NCBI GenBank assembly: GCA_013821315.1
Contig: JACDHA010000006.1
Location: 1 to 61,683 of the forward strand
Origin: Candidatus Dependentiae bacterium
GTDB lineage: Bacteria; Babelota; Babeliae; Babelales; Babelaceae
Length of the DNA: 61,683 bases
Reading direction: 5' to 3'
The notes under the pieces were generated by a model that did not search any database, had not been told where the DNA came from, and saw nothing but the letters and a program-made list of their open reading frames with translations. The position numbers and the translations under genes are program-made. Of the stretch, positions 17,783 to 25,376 are shown in pieces (the first letter of the stretch is position 1; every line of letters starts with the position of its first letter).

Positions 17783-17956
17783 ACGATTATAACTCTTTGG
17801 AAGAGTAACTAACTGTAATAGTATGATATTTTTAAGCTCTTGAGGTAGTGTAATAAAGTTATTTGAATCGTTAAGACGCTGCATAGACTTAGTACTGTTT
17901 AAAAGTCCAAGTGATAAAGAAAGAATTAAGAAGCGCACTATGCTATTTTTTAACAT
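17783..17956 (-). pseudogene. 5' part of the split F-box-like/ankyrin gene
   Basis: This encodes a signal peptide (MLKNSIVRFLILSLSLGLL) and the first F-box helix (FITLPQELKNIILLQLVTLP), matching the first ~53 residues of the paralogues. Its frame then runs four codons into the IS element (LDVG) and stops at 17768. The promoter motif seen before the other family members is not visible in the 80 bp upstream. The expected remainder is at 15067-16131. Confidence 0.88.
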
Positions 17957-18036
17957 TCAAATCCTTGTTATCTGTTTAATTTAATTAATAATTTATTTAT
18001 CTTATTAAGAGCCTCTTTAATAGGACTCTTAATTAA

Positions 18037-19269
18037 TTATTGAACTATACATGACCACTTATTATCTTTATTTTTACTTTGCCTAGAATCTTTTAATTCA
18101 TTCCACTGATTATTATCTTTATTTTTACTTTGCATAAGATCTTTTAATTCATTCCACCGATTTTCTTGAGGATATTGGTTACTTTTACGGGCAACAAAAT
18201 CAAACGCTGTTTCTATCGGGTATCCAATTTCTAAAGATTCACTTGGTAAATTATTATAGTTAGCACCATTTTCAATAAGAAGTTTTGCTAGAGCAAATTT
18301 GCTAGTGGCTACTGCGTAATTAAGTGCGGTAAATCCTTGGTAATTAGCTTTATTGATGTCTATGTTTTTCTCAATGAGTAAAGATGCTATATCTTTATCT
18401 TCACTATCACGAGCAATTATGGTTAAAGCTGTGTTACCCTCTTGATCTTGGACAGTAATATCAGTGTTCATAAGTATTAAAAACGTAGTTAACGGTTTAT
18501 TTTTATTACCTACAGCACAAATAAGCAAGGGAGAGTTTGCATAACATCTTTTTGCATAAATACCTTCAGTCCACTGTAAAAATTTTGCTGTTATATACTG
18601 GCAATTCTTAATATAATAGTCATTTTTACCTAGAATTCCATTTTTATCATATATACCGTAGATAGCTGCTTGCTTTTGTACTTCTTCCTTGTCAGCATGA
18701 GCTCTTACTACTTCATTAAGAATAAATAAATAAGCTGCTTTTCTATCGGCAAATAAACTGTTAAAAATAGCTTTAGCAGCAGGTGTACCTATTGCAATAG
18801 CAGTACACGCTTTTACTCCAAGCTCAATTTCTGCCGTCTCTTCTTCGATAGAAGTGTAGGGTTCAAGTTCAAATTCAGTATTTGTATCAAGCACTTCACT
18901 ATTATATTCATTATCATCTAGCGGAGATTTATCAAGAACAGCTAACATAGTATTTACTATCCTTAGCATCTTATTATAGAGAGTAATATGAGCTCTTTTA
19001 TTAAAATCTTCATTACGCATAAAAATGTTGTATAACTCTTTACAACTATAAGCCAAATATCTTGTAGTACTCATCTGCTTACCCACTTCATCTGTTGCAG
19101 AAGGTATATAACTCTCAACCATATGTAACATTATTTTACTTTTAAGCTCATCTGGAAGCTTTGTAAGATAATTTACTCCATCACTTTGTTTATCCATACA
19201 ATTAATGTTAATTAAAAAACTAAGAACTGAAGAAAAAACTAGAAACTTAAAAAAAGTATTTTTTGACAC
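18037..19269 (-). CDS. Secreted F-box-like/ankyrin protein with C-terminal CaaX box (divergent)
   Basis: A 410-residue, more divergent family member. Signal peptide at 1-~24, F-box-like YLTKLPDELKSKIMLHMV at 34-51 and RYLAYSCKELYNIFMRNEDF at ~70-89. An acidic stretch (~105-135) precedes a helical block with AIGTPAAKAIFNS. Ankyrin repeats follow (NSPLLICAVGN, GNTALTIIARD, GFTALNYAVAT, LAKLLIENGANYN). The last 45 residues hold a 17-residue tandem duplication, and the protein ends KWSCIVQ, again a farnesyl-type CaaX. Retention of CaaX despite low overall identity and a tail duplication argues that the motif matters. A TTGACA/TATAAT promoter lies about 130 bp upstream. Confidence 0.84.
   Translation of the reverse strand: MSKNTFFKFLVFSSVLSFLININCMDKQSDGVNYLTKLPDELKSKIMLHMVESYIPSATDEVGKQMSTTRYLAYSCKELYNIFMRNEDFNKRAHITLYNKMLRIVNTMLAVLDKSPLDDNEYNSEVLDTNTEFELEPYTSIEEETAEIELGVKACTAIAIGTPAAKAIFNSLFADRKAAYLFILNEVVRAHADKEEVQKQAAIYGIYDKNGILGKNDYYIKNCQYITAKFLQWTEGIYAKRCYANSPLLICAVGNKNKPLTTFLILMNTDITVQDQEGNTALTIIARDSEDKDIASLLIEKNIDINKANYQGFTALNYAVATSKFALAKLLIENGANYNNLPSESLEIGYPIETAFDFVARKSNQYPQENRWNELKDLMQSKNKDNNQWNELKDSRQSKNKDNKWSCIVQ
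18061..18162. repeat. 51-bp tandem duplication in the C-terminal tail
   Basis: Two near-identical 51-bp copies (18061-18111 and 18112-18162) encode WNELKDLMQSKNKDNNQ and WNELKDSRQSKNKDN. They duplicate the helix that precedes the CaaX box in all family members. The reading frame and the CaaX box are preserved. Confidence 0.85.
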
Positions 19270-19398
19270 AGTAAACCTGACGCATTTAGTCTTTATATAT
19301 TTATTTAATTGGACACTACGTTTACTAGCTTATAGTTTTGCCATAGGGGCTTATTTATAGTAAGTACGCGTTTTTATTATTTTTATTTTGTATTATTT

Positions 19399-19426
19399 AT
19401 TATATATTAAATATAATAAATGTCAA
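19399..19426 (-). promoter_or_regulatory. Conserved F-box-family promoter, copy 3
   Basis: On the minus strand, TTGACA (19421-19426), a 16-bp spacer (related to the other two copies), then a perfect TATAAT (19399-19404). The distance to the ATG at 19269 is longer than in the paralogues. Confidence 0.6.
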
Positions 19427-19608
19427 TTTTTACTTTTTAAAATCCAATTATAACTATAAAATACTTATAGATTTACTTCTTGATGAGAGTGAAGTAAGCG
19501 AAACTTATTGAAAGGTTATCTGAAAGCTTTGAAGGCTCAACTTATTTTTAACTTTAAAAATAATCTAGCATCTAGTTTAACAGCCTTAATTTACATTTTA
19601 AAGAATAA

Positions 19609-19710
19609 GAAAAGACGTTAATATTTGCGACAAAAGACAAAGGGCACCTTGATGCTCAAGCTCTCCTAGGTGCAAAAAAATATAACGTACATAGAACGAT
19701 GCTGTTTTAG
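19609..19710 (+). other. Possible BTB-like coding remnant in a 500-bp gap
   Basis: The gap 19270-19777 has no complete gene. On the plus strand a short open stretch reads TLIFATKDKGHLDAQALLGA and continues KKYNVHRTMLF before a stop. The pattern of G-x-K-[YF]-x-x-H-R-x-x-L resembles the start of a BTB/POZ domain. There is no start codon with a ribosome-binding site, so at most it is a decayed fragment. It is notable only because a Skp1/BTB-like gene is adjacent. Confidence 0.2.
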
Positions 19711-19718
19711 ATCAGAAA

Positions 19719-19740
19719 AAGAGGAGCTTAAGCTCCTCTT
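19719..19740 (-). terminator. Terminator of the Skp1-like gene
   Basis: AAGAGGAGCTT (19719-19729) is followed directly by its reverse complement AAGCTCCTCTT (19730-19740), and T residues follow on the minus strand. It lies 37 bp after the stop codon at 19778. Confidence 0.8.
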
Positions 19741-19777
19741 GTAGTCAGAAAGTATTTTAAAGATTTTCTAAATAATC

Positions 19778-21004
19778 TTAAGATATAATGCAATAACCTC
19801 TATTACCTTTTTGCATTATGTTCTGGTAACGTATATCAAAATGGTTTTCTTGTATTTCTCTATCTAGATCGTTATAAAGAGACTGCAATTTTGCAACTGA
19901 TTTTAAAGGGAGAGACAAATCATTTAAATAAGCATGTTCAGCAAGAATGAGAAAATAAACTTGTTCAAATGACAAATGTCGTACCACAGATTCTATTTCA
20001 CACACTTTTATCAAATCTGGATTTGTTAAAGTATATACTATATTTAGCTTATTATCTGATACTACGTTTTCCTTTAAATTATCACAAAAAGATGCTTTGT
20101 CTATTGGTGCTTTTACAGTAGTAATACATTTATTGGTAGCAATATCGTAAATACTAAAATAACATTGGTCTCCCTGACTATATGTTTCAATAAGAGCACA
20201 TTCATTACCAAATACCGCATGTCTATGCATATAGCCTCTAGGACTAAAAGTGCCAAGAATTTTACCATTTTTTGTACTTTTAATGCTATACACACCAGCT
20301 GTGTCATAATCGCGCTCTAGCTCACCCTTACCTAAAGATTGATCATCATAATTTTGTAGTCTGTTGTTTGAAAACCTACCTAACTTAGATAAGCACCCCC
20401 ACAATAAGTAACCTCTTTTACTACATAACTTTTCTCTTAAAATGCTTACCATCTCTTCAGGTAAGGCTGTTAAGATATCTTCAAGAAAACCTCGTGAGGA
20501 CAAACAAAGTTGCATTACTTTAGGAGATCCTAATTGCTCTACTACATAGTGACATATAACTTGGTTAAATTGGGTAGTTAATTGTAGTAAAGAGCTAATA
20601 CGTAATAATTGTAAAAGCTCTTGTAAGGTTAGTTTTTCTAAGATACGATTAATTATTACACTTTGGTCATTGGGTGTAGTGGTATAATACGCAAGCTGCA
20701 TATCAATAATAATAGGATTATTTCCTTGTAACACTATAAGCTTGAGTAGTTTAACAAACCGCTCAGCCGATTCTTTATCTATATCAGCTAACTGAAATTG
20801 CTTACTATCAACATGACTAGAATTAAAATTAAGTTGTGTTTGGAGTACTGCACTTAATGCTATTTCCTGCCTGGTTACAGTTATCTCTGCATTATCTGAG
20901 GTTATAAGTTTCATTTGAATTTCATTATCATCCATACCTTTTATAAGTAATGGTGTACAAAGTACAAATCCACTTATTACTCTTTTAATATTTTTAGCCT
21001 GCAT
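19778..21004 (-). CDS. Secreted Skp1-like (BTB-fold) protein with F-box-like motif and CaaX box
   Basis: This 408-residue protein has a signal peptide (residues 1-~23). Residues 28-92 resemble the Skp1/BTB fold: IQMKLITSDNAEITVTRQEI parallels Skp1's SIKLQSSDGEIFEVDVEIA, and FQLADIDKESAERFVKLLKL parallels VPLPNVNAAILKKVIQWC. Residues 121-157 (ILEKLTLQELLQLLRISSLL and the following helix) parallel Skp1's LFELILAANYLDIKGLLD helices that form the F-box contact. An F-box-like ILTALPEEMVSILREKL lies at 177-193. Residues ~235-340 contain beta-strand-rich segments resembling propeller blades (FSIYDIATNKCITTV). It ends GYCIIS, a farnesyl-type CaaX. Inferred: a Skp1 mimic working with the neighbouring F-box-like proteins. 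Confidence 0.75.
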   Translation of the reverse strand: MQAKNIKRVISGFVLCTPLLIKGMDDNEIQMKLITSDNAEITVTRQEIALSAVLQTQLNFNSSHVDSKQFQLADIDKESAERFVKLLKLIVLQGNNPIIIDMQLAYYTTTPNDQSVIINRILEKLTLQELLQLLRISSLLQLTTQFNQVICHYVVEQLGSPKVMQLCLSSRGFLEDILTALPEEMVSILREKLCSKRGYLLWGCLSKLGRFSNNRLQNYDDQSLGKGELERDYDTAGVYSIKSTKNGKILGTFSPRGYMHRHAVFGNECALIETYSQGDQCYFSIYDIATNKCITTVKAPIDKASFCDNLKENVVSDNKLNIVYTLTNPDLIKVCEIESVVRHLSFEQVYFLILAEHAYLNDLSLPLKSVAKLQSLYNDLDREIQENHFDIRYQNIMQKGNRGYCIIS

Positions 21005-21040
21005 TGTATTTCCTTATTAGATAATATGTTAATTTAAATT

Positions 21041-21069
21041 ATTATATTTATTACTATAACATATTGCAA
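21041..21069 (-). promoter_or_regulatory. Predicted promoter of the Skp1-like gene
   Basis: On the minus strand, TTGCAA (21064-21069), a 17-bp spacer, then TATAAT (21041-21046), about 37 bp before the ATG. AAGGAAAT near 21010 serves as the ribosome-binding site. Confidence 0.55.
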
Positions 21070-21105
21070 ACTTTATACAAGCAAGCTTTACATTCAAAGA
21101 ATTAA

Positions 21106-21163
21106 TCAAAAGGTGCAGGCTACAGCAAGAATTTAAATCTTTGTTGTAGCCTGCACCTTTTGA
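21106..21163 (-). terminator. Long hairpin terminator after phoH
   Basis: A perfect 19-bp stem (21106-21124 pairing with 21145-21163, core GGTGCAGGCTACA) has a 20-base loop that can pair further. It lies just after the phoH stop; both flanks are A/T-rich, so it may also insulate the Skp1-like promoter upstream. Confidence 0.75.
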
Positions 21164-21180
21164 AATATAAGTATACTTAA

Positions 21181-22578
21181 TTATAATAATTCGTTAGCCA
21201 ATCTGCTTAATTCACTACGCTCACTTGACTCTAAGTAAACACTAGCAAATAAGGGCTGACCCTTAAAGCGAGAAGCTGCTACTACAAGACCGTTACTTGT
21301 AATATCTAAGTATGGTGAATCAATTTGAAATGGATCACCGGCTAAAATTATTTTACTACCTTCACCCACACGGCTAATAAGTGTTTTAACTTCATGAGGT
21401 GTTAAGTTTTGTACTTCATCTATAAGAATAAATTGATACGGTATAGAACGACCACGCATATAAGTAATAGCTTCAAGGCTTAACTTGCCTTCTTTTATAA
21501 GCTCATCTAAAGAAGCTATGCTTGTATCTTTATGAGGTTTTTTATGCTTATATTTATTGGAGCTTTTAGGATTAAAATTTTCATCTTTATAGACTGCCAT
21601 TTGATTAGCAACATTAGCAGAATGAGTTATAAAATCCATATTATCATAGATAGGCTGCATCCAGCTATGCAATTTTTCTTGAATATCGCCTGGTAAATAG
21701 CCAATATCATTACCCAAAGGTATAACAGGCCTGCTAACTAAAATCTTCTCAAACTCATGTTCAATAAGTACTTTGTGTAAAGCTGCAAGGAGCGCTAAGA
21801 AAGTCTTACCAGTACCTGCAGGACCAATTAAAGTAACAAGTGGTATAGAACTATCAAAAAGGGCATCGAGCGCCATAAGCTGCTGAGGATTACGTGCCTC
21901 TAAAGGCCACCTTAATTGTGGCGCTTGTACTGGTTTAAATTTATGGTTACCCAAATACCTAAATACCACATAATTATAAGGATTATGTCTACTTTCAAGC
22001 AAGACATATTGGTTAATTGTCAGCTCCTGCTCACGAGAAAGTTGATCAAGTTCCTCAGGAGAATCTTTTTTAAGTTGTATTGAGGGTACTTGTAGCTTAA
22101 TCCAACCTTTATAGATTTGGTCTTTCTCAACGCCACCTTGCGTATAATCAAGAGCTTCTACACCAATAACATCTGATTTTACACGAGCATTAATATCTTT
22201 AGAGACAAATTTAACGTCGTAGCCTTTTTTTTGCATGCACCAAGCTGTATACAAGATTTCATTGTCTTTTATACCTTGATCCAATTCAAAGCTACTGCAC
22301 GCAACATCCTCATGAGGTGTAAAAAAGACCTGAAGCTTGCTCCCATTATCAAGGGTAACACCTTCTTTTAAATTACCACGATTTCGTAGTGCATCAAAAT
22401 ATCTTATGACTTTACGTGTAGTAAAGCCACGTTGCCCTGGATCATTTTTAAATTTATCAAGTTCTTCAAGAACTGCTATAGGAATCCCAACGATGCTATT
22501 TTCAAAATTAAAAATAGATTCAGGATCATGAATGAGTACGTTAGTATCTAAAATATACAGTAATTCGCGCGCTGCCAT
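21181..22578 (-). CDS. phoH: PIN domain plus PhoH-like ATPase
   Basis: The start is taken at 22578 (MAARELLYILDTNVL), because AAGGAAA lies just before it; an upstream ATG at 22614 has no such site. The protein has 465 residues. An N-terminal PIN nuclease domain carries LDTNVLIHD and later acidic residues (KDNEILYTAW, SKDINAR). A PhoH/P-loop domain has Walker A GPAGTGKTFLAL and Walker B FILIDEVQNLTPHEVKTL. This PIN-PhoH fusion is the PhoH2/YlaK type, associated with RNA unwinding and cleavage. It forms a single-gene unit with its own strong terminator. Confidence 0.93.
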   Translation of the reverse strand: MAARELLYILDTNVLIHDPESIFNFENSIVGIPIAVLEELDKFKNDPGQRGFTTRKVIRYFDALRNRGNLKEGVTLDNGSKLQVFFTPHEDVACSSFELDQGIKDNEILYTAWCMQKKGYDVKFVSKDINARVKSDVIGVEALDYTQGGVEKDQIYKGWIKLQVPSIQLKKDSPEELDQLSREQELTINQYVLLESRHNPYNYVVFRYLGNHKFKPVQAPQLRWPLEARNPQQLMALDALFDSSIPLVTLIGPAGTGKTFLALLAALHKVLIEHEFEKILVSRPVIPLGNDIGYLPGDIQEKLHSWMQPIYDNMDFITHSANVANQMAVYKDENFNPKSSNKYKHKKPHKDTSIASLDELIKEGKLSLEAITYMRGRSIPYQFILIDEVQNLTPHEVKTLISRVGEGSKIILAGDPFQIDSPYLDITSNGLVVAASRFKGQPLFASVYLESSERSELSRLANELL

Positions 22579-22677
22579 ACTAGTTTCCTTAGTCAAAAAT
22601 TTTAGCCTTATCAAACGTCACTGTACCATAGCCATACAGATAACTTCAATAGTATTTCTAGAGTACTAGAAATACCG

Positions 22678-25371
22678 CTAACTTACTAGACAGCTAGGTA
22701 AAATATCAGACCAACAACTTTCAGATATAACATGAGAGAGCAAACTTAATAGTTGATTAGCTTGTATATCATACCTATACTTACTTAAAAAGTTTAGTTC
22801 TTGCACAAGGCCTTGTAGTACACCTTTAAAAAGATCTTGAAGTGGTTGTTGCAGTCTCTGTTTTTTATCTTCATCACGTAAAATCAAAAAAGCATAACGA
22901 ATTGATTGCTTTATGTCTTTTGCAACACCTTGGCCATAAAAAAACACTCTAGTTAGTCCAACAACAGCTTCTTCATAGTGGGGACTATTTTTATCCTCTA
23001 CTATGTTGAGCAAATAAGCTATATAGCGACTAAAATAAGCATCTTTAAGCTTGTATGCCAACTTCTTGGCTTCAAGTGAAAGAGCATTACAATGTGTATC
23101 AGAAATTAATCGACTAATTATAAACGCTAATTTTCCATTTTTAAGGGTGCCTACACTCGTAAAAGCCAGCGGCGTTAAAGTTGTAAAGGCATACTGTAAA
23201 GCTTGAAGAGTATCTTTTTTAACACCACAGCCCTCGCTATAAGCTTCAATAACAAATGAAGCTGCAGTAAAACAGTCTTCATTAGTAGGGTCATCAGCTA
23301 TAGATTTAACATATTCAAAGAGCTTACCCATATCTTTATGAGCAAGTAGAGCACTATGCTGTTTGTTTAAAAGAATTAGTCCCAAAGAATTTATAGCTTC
23401 ATTAAACCCAGCTTTATAAGACTTTTTAAAAAGCTCTACTGCTTGACTATAATCTTTAGAAATACCTGTCCCAAAATAATACATAAGTCCTAAAAGATGC
23501 AGTGATTCTCTATGTCCTTTATCGGCAGCTTGTTTTAAATAAACGTATGCAGCTTTAGGATTACTTGTTACAATTACTTTCCCTTTTAAAGAAAGGCCAT
23601 CTCTTAGTAAACTGCCTAATTCAAATAAAGCAGCGGTAAACCCTAGCTGAGCTGCTACTGTTAGATGATTAATGATTTTTTTACTTAACAGGTCTCTTGC
23701 TATCTCATCTTGAGTGTTTTCAAAAGACTTTCGTAGTGCATAAGCTAAGTAATAATGAGCACTTGCGTTGTTTGGTTCCTCATGTACTACCTGGTTTAAG
23801 CTCTCTAGACCACTTGCTAAATCCTGCTCTAGTGGGTCACCATAAACATGCCATATTGCTCTAATAAATGTAGCTTGATTATTACCGTCCAAACAAAGCT
23901 TTTCTATCCTATCTATAGATTCTTTTGTATAGAAACTTAAATGTATTCCTTGATCAAGCAAGCTGATAATAAATGACAATATATCGGTACTACCAAGTTC
24001 AAGTGCTTTATTTACATACAAAGTTACCTTGTCTTCAGTATAGTAGTTATTAGCCATCATGTAGACATAGGCAAGCAAATGAGCAGCTTGAGCGCTACCT
24101 TTATCTACTAACAATTCTAAATGCTTAAATAATCCTATTTTTGATAAGCACCTATTTTGTTTAATGCTTTGCTTATAAAGATCCTCAAAGTAATCTATAA
24201 GGCTCTCAAAAGTAGGTATTCTTGGATAATAGCCACGTACAGCCAAAGACACTATATAACAGCGGGCTGCAAATGAATGTTGAGAGATCTGTTCTATATG
24301 AGTGTAAAATTCTTTTAAAGCTAGAGGATCGTTATGAGCAGTAATTTCTGTAAGAATTTTTTCATAGCATTCTACAGCCTTTGTTAAATTTACTTTATCT
24401 TTAGTATTTTTTAAAAGCGATTCTGCTAGCATAAAAAGCTCAGTTGAACTTTCAGGATTTTTACCTAATAATTTTAAGCTACTAGCACAATATTCTTTAA
24501 CTTCAAGATCTTGAGTCTTTTTTAACAATTCACGAAAACTTGTTACCTGCTGATCTTCTTTTTCTAGATTAGCTTTATTAGCAGCTGCACGTTCATCACC
24601 AAGCTGGGCACCATAACAAAAAAATTTATATGCTTTATCATAATCTTTCTTTACACCTTTACCCAGTACATATAAGCTTCCTAGTTCGCAGCAAGCTGCT
24701 TTATAATTAAGCTGAATAGCTTTTTTTAAATACTCTTGAGCAATACCATAGTTACCTTGAGCCCTTTCAAGACAAGCATAAGCAAAACATGATTCTGGAT
24801 GTGCCTGATCAGCTGCTTGTTTATACCATCTACGAGCATCTGCAAGATTATTAAGCGATTGAAAATAATAGCCTAAAAGATACTGAGATTTACAATGCCC
24901 TTTAACAGCCGCCTGAGTAAGCCAGTAAACAGCAGCATTACTATCAACTTGCACATGAGTACCGGTAAGATAATTATACCCTAGCAAATAACAAGCATAC
25001 ATATTACCTAATTGAGCAGCTTGAGTAGTATAACTTAACCCTGCTGCACTGTCTTGAGGCACTAAGAGGCCATTAAAATATAAATTACCCAGAAACGCTA
25101 AAGCCGGCGCATAACGGCCGTCAACGGCAATTTTTAAATAGGTAAGAGCTTCTTCTGGGTCGTAATAACAACTTGTTTTATCGGCGCAAACTAAACTAGC
25201 TAGGTAATGAGTAGCAAGCCACTGATCATCTTGTTGATCACCAGGAGATTTAAGTAAGTCAGGCCATTGAATATAAGCACTCTTAGCTACGAGCTCTGAT
25301 TGATCAACTGCATATATACAAGCTGACGTTAGGTAAAAAACAAAAAAGAGGTATCTTTTTTTTAAAAGCAT
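22678..25371 (-). CDS. Secreted Sel1-repeat protein
   Basis: This 897-residue protein has an N-terminal signal peptide (KKRYLFFVFYLTSACIYA, cleavage likely after IYA). Many Sel1-like repeats run through it, with the A-x-x-x-L-G-x-x-Y-x-x-G signature: PALAFLGNLYFNGLLVPQDS, ACYLLGYNYLTGTHV, AACCELGSLYVLGKGVKKDY, ESLHLLGLMYYFGTGISKDY and others to the C-terminus. Repeats are densest in the first 270 residues and around 590-700. It starts 5 bp downstream of the DNA ligase gene, so it is probably co-transcribed with pgsA and the ligase despite no obvious functional link. It is likely an exported scaffold; no partner can be named. Confidence 0.85.
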   Translation of the reverse strand: MLLKKRYLFFVFYLTSACIYAVDQSELVAKSAYIQWPDLLKSPGDQQDDQWLATHYLASLVCADKTSCYYDPEEALTYLKIAVDGRYAPALAFLGNLYFNGLLVPQDSAAGLSYTTQAAQLGNMYACYLLGYNYLTGTHVQVDSNAAVYWLTQAAVKGHCKSQYLLGYYFQSLNNLADARRWYKQAADQAHPESCFAYACLERAQGNYGIAQEYLKKAIQLNYKAACCELGSLYVLGKGVKKDYDKAYKFFCYGAQLGDERAAANKANLEKEDQQVTSFRELLKKTQDLEVKEYCASSLKLLGKNPESSTELFMLAESLLKNTKDKVNLTKAVECYEKILTEITAHNDPLALKEFYTHIEQISQHSFAARCYIVSLAVRGYYPRIPTFESLIDYFEDLYKQSIKQNRCLSKIGLFKHLELLVDKGSAQAAHLLAYVYMMANNYYTEDKVTLYVNKALELGSTDILSFIISLLDQGIHLSFYTKESIDRIEKLCLDGNNQATFIRAIWHVYGDPLEQDLASGLESLNQVVHEEPNNASAHYYLAYALRKSFENTQDEIARDLLSKKIINHLTVAAQLGFTAALFELGSLLRDGLSLKGKVIVTSNPKAAYVYLKQAADKGHRESLHLLGLMYYFGTGISKDYSQAVELFKKSYKAGFNEAINSLGLILLNKQHSALLAHKDMGKLFEYVKSIADDPTNEDCFTAASFVIEAYSEGCGVKKDTLQALQYAFTTLTPLAFTSVGTLKNGKLAFIISRLISDTHCNALSLEAKKLAYKLKDAYFSRYIAYLLNIVEDKNSPHYEEAVVGLTRVFFYGQGVAKDIKQSIRYAFLILRDEDKKQRLQQPLQDLFKGVLQGLVQELNFLSKYRYDIQANQLLSLLSHVISESCWSDILPSCLVS

Positions 25372-25376
25372 AGTAA

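Noticed and set aside
19778-21004. Calling the C-terminal half a true WD40 propeller
   Set aside because: Only a few blade-like strands are visible, with no repeated GH/WD pairs. I describe it only as propeller-like.
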